From Corbicula japonica (Eukaryota; Mollusca; Bivalvia; Venerida; Cyrenidae): DNA of 64,000 nt. The position numbers and the translations under genes are program-made. The notes below the pieces were generated by a model. That model ran no database searches. It was not told the DNA's origin and saw nothing but the letters and a program-made list of their open reading frames with translations. The stretch is taken from positions 1,538,303 through 1,602,302 of the forward strand of contig JAZAYU010000061.1 in assembly GCA_038501625.1 (NCBI GenBank). The letters run 5' to 3'. Each line of letters opens with the position of its first letter. Position 1 is the first letter of the stretch. Positions 63,480 to 64,000 of this stretch are shown piece by piece.

Positions 63480-64000
63480 ATATGCTGGTCTACAATGTTT
63501 AGTGCCAATTCGTCAAAATAATGTTACGGTTTTCAAGAAATTCAAGGAAAACTTACTTCCGGGTTTCTACTTTCAGTTTGAAGTCGAACACTTTGATGTA
63601 GATCTACCTTTTCAAATCTCGACATTAATTCTCACTGGCAGACCAATAAAAGTGAAGAAATATAGTGTCACGTGGCTGTATTTAAGTTTGGATGCTCAAG
63701 TTGTTTGAAAAAATGCTTTATTTACATAGAACAGACACGCACAAAAAAGAAATATCGTTTGCACAAGAAGTCTGGAATGGCTGTTTAAAACGTCTAGAAA
63801 AATTATATAGGTATCACGTAAACACTTATTTACAATACTTTGCGGTCATCTGTCAAAATAATGTCAGAAATTTTAAGAAGTACATTTCGACTTCAAACTG
63901 AAACTGAAAGTAGAAACCCGGAAGTAAGATATCCTTGAATTTCTTGAAAACCCGGACATTATTTTGACGAATTGGCACTAAACATTGTAGACCAGCATAT
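63480..64000. mobile_element. Element with ~110-bp terminal inverted repeats, reaching the window edge
   Basis: ATATGCTGGTCTACAATG, TTTAGTGCCAATTCGTCAAA and ACTTCCGGGTTTCTACTTTC at 63480-63590 are matched inverted by GAAAGTAGAAACCCGGAAGT, TTTGACGAATTGGCACTAAA and CATTGTAGACCAGCATAT at 63885-64000, with only a few differences. The interior of about 300 bp has no recognised gene. The true right end may lie beyond 64000. Confidence 0.85.

Overview
The window is eukaryotic, AT-rich and dominated by repeats. It has spliced genes with GT-AG introns, several non-autonomous DNA transposon families and tandem-repeat elements of the kind described from bivalves as 'pearl'/CvA-like elements. A bivalve mollusc is the best fit, probably a heterodont clam. 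The species cannot be fixed from sequence alone.

Three protein-coding loci are supported. (1) At 705-11697 on the minus strand lie seven consecutive coding exons of a CAMTA calmodulin-binding transcription activator. They encode the CG-1 DNA-binding domain, a large low-complexity middle exon and the first part of the TIG domain. The gene runs off the left edge, and its 5' end was not located. (2) At 42564-56323 on the plus strand lie six phase-compatible exons of DNAJC11, encoding the J domain and the start of the middle region. The 3' exons are not visible. (3) At 59625-61733 on the minus strand is one 702-codon open exon for a Mab-21/cGAS-like nucleotidyltransferase-fold protein with a TPR-like tail, followed by a poly(A) signal. 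It lies downstream of the last visible DNAJC11 exon on the opposite strand, so it may sit inside a DNAJC11 intron. CAMTA and DNAJC11 are divergent neighbours here, as CAMTA1 and DNAJC11 are in human 1p36, which suggests ancient microsynteny.

The rest is repeats. The left edge (61-760) is a 71-bp tandem array made from the 3' end of the CAMTA TIG exon plus its splice donor. Two pearl-like families, P1 and P2, have unrelated sequences, but both have internal units of about 155 bp, a GACG-type tract and a 3' hairpin. More than 25 copies or remnants of a ~240-bp foldback element (F1) have TTAA-CCC ends, suggesting a piggyBac-like MITE. A ~150-bp near-perfect palindrome (F2) recurs eight times. 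Other families have hAT-like CAGGG ends, TA-CCGT ends, pogo-like TACAGT ends or long terminal inverted repeats, and several insertions are nested. DNAJC11 intron 1 holds a 5'-truncated LINE reverse-transcriptase pseudogene followed directly by a 3-kb minisatellite with a 24-bp unit that stops about 40 bp before exon 2. DNAJC11 intron 4 holds an 87-bp tandem array between duplicated flanks.

The 31 kb between the two divergent genes (11.7-42.5 kb) contains no further gene I can support. It should hold the CAMTA 5' exons and the regulatory DNA of both genes.
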